A stretch of 12,440 nt of DNA from JAWLEV01 sp041685915 (GTDB lineage: Bacteria; Chloroflexota; Anaerolineae; UBA1429). Location: positions 1 to 12,440 of the forward strand of contig JAWLEV010000080.1 of the NCBI GenBank assembly GCA_041685915.1. The letters run 5' to 3'. Below are positions 6,137 to 12,398 of the stretch, one piece after another. Position 1 is the stretch's first letter. Each line of letters starts with the position of its first letter. The notes beneath the pieces were generated by a model. It made no database searches. It was not told the origin of the DNA and worked only from the letters and a program-made list of their open reading frames with translations. A program made the position numbers and the translations under genes.

Positions 6137-8314
6137 ATGAGCAAATTGATAGCACAAGAAGCACCAGCAACGTGTCACAGACTAGAGGCCTCTGACGAGG
6201 ACTTGCGGTCGATAGAGAAGGACGATCAGGTACAGATGCTCTTTTTACTGCATCTGATACGCCAGTTCGAGAGCAGGCTCCTCGATCTGGAGGGCATGGA
6301 TCTGGTTCATGGACCGGTACACAGCAGCATCGGCCAGGAGGCCGTGGCTTCGGCGGTGGCGACGACCCTGCACAAATCGGACATGATCGGTTCCACCCAT
6401 CGCGCCCATGGGCACTTTTTATCCAAGGCCGTCGTCTACTATGCGCCCGATGGCTACAACGCGCTGGCAGATGACATCACCTCCGATATGCAGGAGGCGA
6501 TCAACAAGACGCTGGCCGAGATCATGGGGTTGCGCGCGGGCTGGTGCGGCGGGCGCGGAGGCTCCATGCACCTGTACGACGGCGAGTCGGGCAACCTGGG
6601 CAGCAACGCCATCGTGGGCGGCGGAATCCCCCTGGCGACGGGAGCAGCCTGGGCACAGAAAATACAGGAGGCCGGCAATCTCGTCGTCTCTTTCTTTGGT
6701 GACGGTGCCATAAACCAGGGCTGTTTCCACGAGGTGGCCAATATGGCCACCCTCTGGTCCGTACCCGTCCTCTACTTGGTGGAGAACAACTTTTACGCTG
6801 TGGGCACCTGCGTCGAGGGTTCATCATGCATAGAGGACTTGGGGCTGCGCACCCTGGGATACGGCTTTGACAGCATGATCGTCGATGGCATGGACGTGGT
6901 CAGTATGTATACGGCCATGCGTTGGATAACGGAACAGATGCGAAAAGAATCCGCGCCCTTTATGCTCGAAGCCAAGACCTATCGCTTCTATCATCATGGC
7001 GGGGGCATGCGGGGCAGCGCCTATGGCTACCGCGACAGAGAGGAAGAGGAACAATGGCGGCAAAGGGATCCGTTGACCACATTCCCCGAGAAATTGTATG
7101 ACATCGGCGCCCTCGATGAAGCGGACAACGAACGTCTGCACGAGATGGCGCAAGCGGCTGTGGAGACAGCGGTCGATTTCTGCACCGAGGAGGAAGACGG
7201 AAGACGCTCCATCCCGGCGGCCAAATGGCCCGATCCCGCGACGGCCACGGATCACATCCGAGCGGGGGACGAACCCCTGGCAGACGTAGAGTTTGTGGAA
7301 GAGGAAGACTTTTCCGAATTTGAGACCACGACCTATGGGGAAGCCATCGCGGACGTAACCCTTCGCAACATGGTCAAGGACGAGCGGGTCATCACCTTGG
7401 GTGAGGAGGTGGCCAACCTGGGGGGCGGCGCCTACGGAGCCACCAGGGGCATCGAGGATGTGGTGCCCGAGCGCCTCTTTAACACGCCCATCTCGGAGAC
7501 GGGGTTCGTGGGCATGGCCGGTGGCGCCGCCTCTGTGGGGCTGCGCCCCGTGGTGGAGATCATGTTCCCCGATTTCGCCCTCATGTCCTCCGACCAGTTG
7601 TTCAACCAGATCGGCAAACTTCGGCACATGTATGGCGGCCGGGTCACCTTCCCCGTGCTGCTCCGCACCCGCATCGCCATCGGCTATGGCTACGGCGGGC
7701 AGCACTCTATGGATCCCAGCGCCTTTTTCGCGCTCTTTTCCGGATGGCGCATCGTGGCACCCTCCAATGCCTTTGACTATGTGGGGCTGTTCAACACGGC
7801 GATGCGCTATAACGACCCCGTGCTGGTCATCGACCATGGCAAATTGTACGACGATGAGGGCCAGGTGCCTACGGACAACCTGGACTATTACGTTCAATAC
7901 GGCAAGGCCAAGGTGCGACGCGAGGGGAACGACGTGACAGTACTCACCTACCTGACCGGCGTCAATAAGTGCTTGCAGGTGGCGGAGGAACTGGCGTCGG
8001 AAGGTATAAGCGCCGAGGTCATCGACCTGCGCACCCTGGACTATACGGGAATGGACTATGCCACCATCGGCGAGTCGGTGCGCAAGACGGGAAGTGCGCT
8101 GATCGTGGAACAGAGCCCGCGCAGCCTATCCTTGAGCGGCCGCATCAGCGACGAGATACAGGAACGCTTCTTCGACTATCTAGATTGTCCCGTGCGCGAG
8201 GTGACGGGCCTCGACGTGCCCCCCGCCGTCTCCAGGAAACTGGAGGAGGCCATCCTGCCCTCGCTGGATGAAATTAGGACGCAGATGAAGCGGGGCGGCA
8301 GGCACATGTTCTAG
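6137..8314 (+). CDS. Alpha-beta fused TPP-dependent 2-oxoacid/acetoin dehydrogenase E1
   Basis: A 725-residue fusion of both E1 subunits that are usually separate. Residues about 30-345 are the alpha part: HSSIGQEA, STHRAHGH (His88-His93), and the thiamine diphosphate motif GDG 188-190 followed after 26 residues by Asn217-Asn218. An acidic linker around 345-395 leads to the beta part, from TTYGEAIAD (about 398) to the end, with ITLGEEV, GFVGMAGGAA, GGQHS (His523), and a transketolase-C-like region with VIDLRTLDY. Such enzymes decarboxylate pyruvate-like acids or cleave acetoin and hand the acyl group to a lipoyl E2. GAGG at 6127-6130 is six bases before the ATG. It ends the operon. No E2, E3 or lipoate gene is in the window, so the partners lie elsewhere or the enzyme works alone. 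AcoA-AcoB-like activity is a guess. Confidence 0.92.
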   Translation: MSKLIAQEAPATCHRLEASDEDLRSIEKDDQVQMLFLLHLIRQFESRLLDLEGMDLVHGPVHSSIGQEAVASAVATTLHKSDMIGSTHRAHGHFLSKAVVYYAPDGYNALADDITSDMQEAINKTLAEIMGLRAGWCGGRGGSMHLYDGESGNLGSNAIVGGGIPLATGAAWAQKIQEAGNLVVSFFGDGAINQGCFHEVANMATLWSVPVLYLVENNFYAVGTCVEGSSCIEDLGLRTLGYGFDSMIVDGMDVVSMYTAMRWITEQMRKESAPFMLEAKTYRFYHHGGGMRGSAYGYRDREEEEQWRQRDPLTTFPEKLYDIGALDEADNERLHEMAQAAVETAVDFCTEEEDGRRSIPAAKWPDPATATDHIRAGDEPLADVEFVEEEDFSEFETTTYGEAIADVTLRNMVKDERVITLGEEVANLGGGAYGATRGIEDVVPERLFNTPISETGFVGMAGGAASVGLRPVVEIMFPDFALMSSDQLFNQIGKLRHMYGGRVTFPVLLRTRIAIGYGYGGQHSMDPSAFFALFSGWRIVAPSNAFDYVGLFNTAMRYNDPVLVIDHGKLYDDEGQVPTDNLDYYVQYGKAKVRREGNDVTVLTYLTGVNKCLQVAEELASEGISAEVIDLRTLDYTGMDYATIGESVRKTGSALIVEQSPRSLSLSGRISDEIQERFFDYLDCPVREVTGLDVPPAVSRKLEEAILPSLDEIRTQMKRGGRHMF

Positions 8315-8323
8315 CGCCATAAC

Positions 8324-8340
8324 GTGGAGCGTTGCTCCAC
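8324..8340 (+). repeat. Hairpin after the E1 gene, possible weak terminator
   Basis: GTGGAGC at 8324-8330 pairs perfectly with GCTCCAC at 8334-8340 around a GTT loop, nine bases after the E1 stop codon. ATTTCTT follows, a poor T-run, so it could be an inefficient terminator or a 3'-end-stabilising hairpin. It is the first of four hairpins in a row. Confidence 0.45.
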
Positions 8341-8349
8341 ATTTCTTGT

Positions 8350-8378
8350 GTAGAGACGTTCCGGCGGAACGTCTCTAC
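8350..8378 (+). repeat. 13-bp perfect palindrome, dispersed repeat copy
   Basis: GTAGAGACGTTCC at 8350-8362 is perfectly complementary to GGAACGTCTCTAC at 8366-8378 with a three-base GGC spacer. The arms share GACGTTCC/GGAACGTC with the palindrome at 4546-4578. Palindromes of this general kind occur as short intergenic repeats in several bacterial groups, and this looks like a member. It contains no gene and no transposase is nearby. Confidence 0.65.
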
Positions 8379-8390
8379 TTTAATTCCCCA

Positions 8391-8419
8391 CCAGCACCGT
8401 TTGTTTGCGGCGGTGCTGG
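8391..8419 (+). repeat. 9-bp inverted repeat followed by a small hairpin
   Basis: CCAGCACCG at 8391-8399 pairs with CGGTGCTGG at 8411-8419 around an 11-base loop. A further small hairpin, CGGAA 8421-8425 with TTCCG 8431-8435, follows directly. Together with the two hairpins upstream these fill most of the 182-base gap between the E1 gene and the next CDS. Confidence 0.5.
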
Positions 8420-8496
8420 CCGGAACAGCTTTCCGACCTGCGTCCAATACACGACCTCTGCATACAAAGCACGATGGCATGAAAGAGACGAACGGC

Positions 8497-8859
8497 ATGT
8501 CAGACTATGCCAAACCCTGGTACCATGGCTCCCCTTTGAAGATCGACATTCTCAGGGAGGGCAGCAGCATCACACAGAATCGTGCCCTGGCACGGATATT
8601 CTCCCACAAACCAACCGTCGTCTCCGTGGACGAGGAGGAAGGGATCAAGCACGACGGACAGAAGCCGGGTTTTCTGTACCGCATCGGGGAAAAGGTGTCA
8701 CCCGCCGACATTTGCCCGCATCCCCGTTCGACCATGGACCCGGGCACGGAATGGTTGACCACGCGTCCCCTGCGCCTGGATCTGGTCTGTCCCACGCAAG
8801 TCATAGAGAAAGAGCAACTCACCGAACGAGAGACAGCAAAGTTGATGAGGAAACGGTAG
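8497..8859 (+). CDS. 120-residue protein, possibly ADP-ribosyltransferase-like
   Basis: From ATG 8497 the product is MSDYAKPWYHGSPLK and so on, 120 residues, ending in a charged tail. The opening YHGS (His10) followed by a segment resembling GSSITQ and then FSHKP recalls small ADP-ribosyltransferase-fold proteins, in which an H-Y-[E/D/Q] triad holds NAD. Tyr61 in GFLYRI and Glu85 in GTEWLTTRPL could supply the rest, but I assign these by pattern only. There is no signal peptide or membrane span. The frame is open back to 8332, through the hairpin array, and ATG 8479 is an alternative start; AAAGAG at 8482-8487 favours 8497. It stands alone between two transcription units. The reading frame is probably a real gene; the function is uncertain. 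Confidence 0.6.
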   Translation: MSDYAKPWYHGSPLKIDILREGSSITQNRALARIFSHKPTVVSVDEEEGIKHDGQKPGFLYRIGEKVSPADICPHPRSTMDPGTEWLTTRPLRLDLVCPTQVIEKEQLTERETAKLMRKR

Positions 8860-8895
8860 AAAAAAGTGCCCTGCCATTTTCCAGATGGCTATCCC

Positions 8896-8924
8896 TTGAC
8901 AACCCGCCTGTAAGCCCTTACACT
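8896..8924 (+). promoter_or_regulatory. Sigma70-type promoter for the baeRF gene
   Basis: A perfect TTGACA at 8896-8901 and TACACT at 8919-8924 are separated by exactly 17 bases. Transcription would begin near 8931, giving a leader of about 107 bases before ATG 9038. The leader contains CGGTGA 8949-8954 / TCACCG 8969-8974 and ATTCG 9005-9009 / CGAAT 9016-9020 inverted repeats, the second ending just before the AAAGGAG ribosome-binding site at 9022-9028. The gap between 8860 and 9037 is otherwise empty. Confidence 0.75.
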
Positions 8925-9037
8925 GGAAACGTGCTTGGGTTCGAGTATCGGTGAGAGGGATCTGGACATCACCGCAGAGAGGTTCCAAGGCATTCTTTTT
9001 AGTGATTCGAAATAACGAATGAAAGGAGCCTTCCTAT

Positions 9038-10189
9038 ATGGATACGATAACGACGAAAGAGTTAAAGACCTTTCTAACCAGAGAGCCTGCCTGGCATGTC
9101 TCCCTGTTTATGCCCACCCACCGGACAGGTCGAGAAACGGAACAGGGCCCGATTCGCTTCAAGAATTTGCTTCAAGAGGCGGAGAAGCGTTTACTGACCA
9201 AGGGCGTCCGCTCCCCGCAGGTGCGCGAAATGTTGGAACCAGCCCAGCGTCTATTGCGGGAGCCGGACTTCTGGCAGAACCAGAGCCACGGTTTGGCAGT
9301 ATTATTGACACCAGAAGAGTTTCACTCCTACCGTCTGCCTCTCCCCTTTGAAGAACTGGTGACGATCTCTCACTGTTTTCACCTCAAACCGCTGCTCCCA
9401 TTCTTTGCTAGCGATGGTCATTTTTACATCCTGGCCCTCAGTCAGAACCAGGTCAGACTGCTAGAGGGCACACGACACACGGTGGACGAGATCGATCTGG
9501 AAAGTATGCCCCCAAGCATGGCCGAGGCACTTCAATATGAGCGTTTCGCTAAACAGTCACAATTCCATACCGGCACATCATCGGCGAGACAAGGGGATCG
9601 GACGGCGGCGTTCCATGGTCATGACCCAAGTGACAAAGACAAAAGCACCATTCTGCGTTGGTTCCACAGGATTGATGATGAGTTGCCCGACCTGCTTGTA
9701 GGCAGGGAATCTCCCATTGTGCTGGCTGGCGTCGAGTACCTCTTCCCACTATACAAAGAAGCAAACTCATACCCTCATCTTCTAGATGAGGGTATCGGAG
9801 GCAACCCACAGGAGCTAAGCCCTGAAGAACTACATGCCCAGGCCTGGCCACTCGTGCAGCCCACATTTATGAAAGCACGAGAAGAAGCGGTGGCTCGATA
9901 CAATCAATTGATCGGTACGGGACAAACCACTGCCGACGTGAAGAAGGCCGTTTTAGCGGCGCATCACGGTCGAGTGGACGTATTGTTTGTTGCCCTCAGC
10001 ACTCAAGTGTGGGGCAAGTTCGACCCAAGCACAGATACGATTCACATGCACCAGGATCCCGAACCCGGCGACCAGGATCTCCTCGATCTGGCTGCCATCC
10101 AGTCCATTCTGAACGGGGGCACTGTCTATGCTGTTGAGCCAGAACAGGTGCCCAATCATGCTCCCCTTGCAGCAGTGTTCCGCTATTGA
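9038..10189 (+). CDS. baeRF family 3 protein (bacterial eRF1/Pelota-like release factor homologue)
   Basis: A 383-residue soluble protein resembling the bacterial archaeo-eukaryotic release-factor superfamily, family 3. Recognisable parts are the N-terminal MDTITTKELKTFL and HVSLFMPTHRTG, a middle region with FYILALSQNQVRLLEG, a variable His-rich loop (FHTGTSSARQGDRTAAFHGHD), then PIVLAGVEYLFPLYKEAN, and a C-terminal domain with SPEELHAQAW, AAHHGRVDVLFVA and a final NHAPLAAVFRY. Related proteins are proposed, from comparative genomics, to act in ribosome rescue or stress recovery; that is family knowledge, not shown here. I see no GGQ peptide-release motif. AAAGGAG at 9022-9028 supports ATG 9038. 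The gene has its own strong promoter and is monocistronic, as 151 bases separate it from the next gene. Confidence 0.8.
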   Translation: MDTITTKELKTFLTREPAWHVSLFMPTHRTGRETEQGPIRFKNLLQEAEKRLLTKGVRSPQVREMLEPAQRLLREPDFWQNQSHGLAVLLTPEEFHSYRLPLPFEELVTISHCFHLKPLLPFFASDGHFYILALSQNQVRLLEGTRHTVDEIDLESMPPSMAEALQYERFAKQSQFHTGTSSARQGDRTAAFHGHDPSDKDKSTILRWFHRIDDELPDLLVGRESPIVLAGVEYLFPLYKEANSYPHLLDEGIGGNPQELSPEELHAQAWPLVQPTFMKAREEAVARYNQLIGTGQTTADVKKAVLAAHHGRVDVLFVALSTQVWGKFDPSTDTIHMHQDPEPGDQDLLDLAAIQSILNGGTVYAVEPEQVPNHAPLAAVFRY

Positions 10190-10311
10190 GTTCAGGTGAC
10201 GAAATGGTCGGAGAGAAGAGATTTTTCACTTCTACCCACTCAACGACTTTTTTCTTACTTTTCAGGCGGACTTTTGCGATCCCCAGCAGGCAAAGTTAGG
10301 AAACACCGGGA

Positions 10312-10332
10312 TACAATGTGACTCTATGGAGG
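10312..10332 (+). promoter_or_regulatory. Possible -10 element and the ribosome-binding site that sets the YeeE/YedE start
   Basis: TACAAT at 10312-10317 is a good -10 hexamer, but its upstream partner is poor (GGCAAA at 10289-10294 with 17-base spacing). GGAGG at 10328-10332 lies eight bases before ATG 10341 and overlaps the earlier in-frame ATG at 10326, which therefore is unlikely to be the start. The rest of the 10190-10311 gap holds T-rich stretches and no clear terminator for the preceding gene. Confidence 0.45.
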
Positions 10333-10340
10333 ACAATCTG

Positions 10341-10859
10341 ATGGCATGGCTGACAAAAGTGCGTTGGTCACCCTATGCGGTTGGGCTTGGCATCGGCATT
10401 CTGAGCTGGTTCAGCTTTCTCATCTCCAGAAAACCGATCGCATGTTCGACGACCTTTGCCAGAACCAGTGGCATGATCGAAAAACTGTTTCGGGGAGAAA
10501 GAGTTGATCTAAAGCCCTACTATCAAAAGATAGGGCTCGTCGTGGACTGGCAATGGATGCTGGTGGTGGGCATCATCCTCGGCTCACTGGTCTCGGCCGT
10601 GCTCTCCGGTGATTTTCAGTGGCAATGGGTTCCTTCGACCTGGGCAGCGGCATTTGGCAATGATCCATTGCCGCGTGTCATCGTGGCGCTGGTTGGCGGC
10701 GTCTGCATCGGTTTTGGCGCGCGCTGGGCGGACGGATGCACCAGCGGGCATGGCATCAGCGGCACCCTGCAACTCACCATCTCAAGTTGGATTTCTACCA
10801 TCTGTTTTTTCATTGGCGGCATCGTGACGGCCCACATCATCTTTAGAATAATCGGTTAG
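10341..10859 (+). CDS. YeeE/YedE-family sulfur-compound transporter half, N-terminal type
   Basis: A 172-residue membrane protein of the Sulf_transp (YeeE/YedE) family, whose characterised members import thiosulfate. About four hydrophobic helices are visible. Two cysteine signatures stand out: Cys35 in IACSTTFARTSGM and Cys133 in GARWADGCTSGHGISG, the latter being the hallmark of the family; Cys122 lies in the helix before it. These cysteines are thought to relay the sulfur substrate through the pore. Full-length YeeE is about twice this size, so this is one half of a split transporter, completed by the next gene. GGAGG fixes the start at 10341. The next ATG lies 17 bases after the stop. Position in front of a sulfur oxygenase reductase supports a sulfur-transport role. 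Confidence 0.87.
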   Translation: MAWLTKVRWSPYAVGLGIGILSWFSFLISRKPIACSTTFARTSGMIEKLFRGERVDLKPYYQKIGLVVDWQWMLVVGIILGSLVSAVLSGDFQWQWVPSTWAAAFGNDPLPRVIVALVGGVCIGFGARWADGCTSGHGISGTLQLTISSWISTICFFIGGIVTAHIIFRIIG

Positions 10860-10876
10860 CGGGGGAAAGCGTGCAG

Positions 10877-11440
10877 ATGAACAAATCAGGATACAAGGCG
10901 AGGAAAGACAAATCCCCCCTACTCTGGGGCTTGGCGTTCGGTATCGTGTTCGGCTTTTTGCTGCAGAAAGGGGGGGCAACAAAATATGACGTGATCATGG
11001 GGCAACTGCTGCTCACCGATTTCACCGTCATAGAGATCATACTCTCCGCCATTTTGACTGGAATGCTTGGCATCTATGCGATGAAAACCCTGGGCTGGGT
11101 GGAACTCTATCCCAAATCAGGCTCTGTGGGCATGAACGTCATTGGCGGATTGATTTTTGGGGTAGGCTTTGCCATACTGGGCTATTGTCCCGGCACCATT
11201 GTGGGCGCCGTCGGTAATGGCTATCTGGACGCCCTGGTCGGAGGACTGGCGGGCATCGTCATTGGCGCCGGTCTTTTTGCCGCAGTCTATCCCCGACTCC
11301 GTCAGGGTATCCTGACGAAAGGCTATTTTGGTGATCTGACGTTGCCACGCCTGTTCAAGGTCAATGATTGGATCATCGTCATTCCCGCCGCCATACTCAT
11401 TTTCATGGTGCTGTATTGGCTGGAACGCGCGGGATTGTAA
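10877..11440 (+). CDS. YeeE/YedE-family sulfur-compound transporter half, C-terminal type
   Basis: A 187-residue membrane protein that completes the preceding half. It has a basic N-terminus (NKSGYKARKDK), about five hydrophobic segments, and the family signature GYCPGT with Cys104, followed by GNGYLDALVGGLAGIVIGAG. The last helix (IIVIPAAILIFMVLYWLERAGL) lies at the very end. The start is ambiguous: GGGGGA at 10861-10866 precedes both GTG 10871 and ATG 10877, and I prefer the ATG. The gene is close to its partner and its stop lies 25 bases before the SOR start, so all three genes are probably cotranscribed. Two-gene YeeE/YedE pairs are common in sulfur-metabolising bacteria. The transported species (thiosulfate, polysulfide, sulfite) cannot be read from the sequence. 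Confidence 0.85.
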   Translation: MNKSGYKARKDKSPLLWGLAFGIVFGFLLQKGGATKYDVIMGQLLLTDFTVIEIILSAILTGMLGIYAMKTLGWVELYPKSGSVGMNVIGGLIFGVGFAILGYCPGTIVGAVGNGYLDALVGGLAGIVIGAGLFAAVYPRLRQGILTKGYFGDLTLPRLFKVNDWIIVIPAAILIFMVLYWLERAGL

Positions 11441-11465
11441 ACAATCAACCATAAGGAGGTACAAA

Positions 11466-12398
11466 ATGAAGGTCGATAATATGACAGATACTCCGATCTA
11501 CCTCGCCCTGAACAGATCCAAAGTTGTGAACGATGAAAAGAGTTTTGATCTGATGAGCAAAGTAGGCCCCCGGGTATGCATCACCACTGCCACACACCCG
11601 GGATTTGTTGGTTTAATGGCCAATATCCAGACGGGTGTTTTGCCCCTTGCCGGTAGATATGGGGGAGGCAGCATTCACATGGAAAACACACTGAACCCGC
11701 TCCGCAACTATCAATATACCATGTGGAAAAGTTGGCAGGATCATGACGAATTTCATGAGCAACAATTCGACCGAGTCTTTGAGCTATGCACCAGTTGTTT
11801 GGAGATGGTGGTAGAGGGTCCCTGGGAGCCCGTTTACAGCGTTGTCAAAGCCCAAATGCCACCTGTCCGATCTATGGGACAAATTGCCGATCTGGGGAAC
11901 GATTTTCAACAGCAGAAGGACTTTATCCGCTTTCCCACACCACAACGCACTGTTGCCATCGCCGAGCATACGGTGGTTCCGGGAAAGGAAAAGGCCTTTG
12001 AAAAAGGCGCAATCGCAACGATGGAAGCCCTGTCCGATTCAACCGGTTTTCTCGGCTATATGCTCTTGAAACAAATTGGCGTTTGCGCGCTGGGCAGCTT
12101 TATGCTCGACCCGGTATCCATGGGCGAATCCCTGCAGACACTCGGAGCCAACCCGCCGAAAAACCCCCAACCGCTCTTTGAAACATTGGACGCCAGGCCA
12201 AGCCCACCCGAATACTTGATTCACAGCGAGTGGGACACGGCAGAGATGGCCCAACACGGCCTCGCAAAAGTCCTGGTGAACCATGAAATCAGAAAAATTC
12301 ACGATGACGGCGTTATGGCTCATCTTATCCGGGGCCCATACATCATGTTTTTCCAACCGACAATGGAGGAAGCGGGCTGGAGGTCTTTTTTATCATGA
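11466..12398 (+). CDS. sor: Sulfur oxygenase reductase (SOR)
   Basis: A 310-residue cytoplasmic, cofactor-independent non-heme iron enzyme that uses oxygen to convert elemental sulfur to sulfite, thiosulfate and sulfide. Identification rests on the whole sequence: VGPRVCITTATHPGFVG, the RYGG segment, YTMWKSWQDHDEFHE, LCTSC, GPWEP, the second ferredoxin-like half with AEHTVVPGKEKAFE and GFLGYMLLKQIGV, and a terminal RGPYIMFFQPTMEEAGWR. Compared with the Acidianus ambivalens enzyme as I recall it, every key residue is present at a constant offset of seven: Cys38 (Cys31, catalytic), His93 and His97 (His86, His90) and Glu121 (Glu114) for iron, plus Cys108 and Cys111 (Cys101, Cys104). A perfect AAGGAGGT at 11453-11460 fixes ATG 11466. 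The archaeal enzyme is about the same length and forms a 24-subunit hollow shell; whether this one does is unknown. Confidence 0.93.
   Translation: MKVDNMTDTPIYLALNRSKVVNDEKSFDLMSKVGPRVCITTATHPGFVGLMANIQTGVLPLAGRYGGGSIHMENTLNPLRNYQYTMWKSWQDHDEFHEQQFDRVFELCTSCLEMVVEGPWEPVYSVVKAQMPPVRSMGQIADLGNDFQQQKDFIRFPTPQRTVAIAEHTVVPGKEKAFEKGAIATMEALSDSTGFLGYMLLKQIGVCALGSFMLDPVSMGESLQTLGANPPKNPQPLFETLDARPSPPEYLIHSEWDTAEMAQHGLAKVLVNHEIRKIHDDGVMAHLIRGPYIMFFQPTMEEAGWRSFLS

Noticed and set aside
6824..7897. 357-codon open frame on the minus strand opposite the E1 gene
   Set aside because: The + strand encodes unmistakable E1 motifs throughout; the antisense product is His-rich and without domain character, as expected from GC-rich codon shadowing.
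8324..8435. Hairpin array considered as a CRISPR or integron attachment site
   Set aside because: The arms differ from one another, spacing is irregular, and there is no cas gene or integrase.
8346..8954. 202-codon + strand frame overlapping the 120-residue gene
   Set aside because: Its product is a frame-shifted, His/Arg-rich reading of the hairpin array and of the better candidate gene, and it runs into the baeRF promoter.
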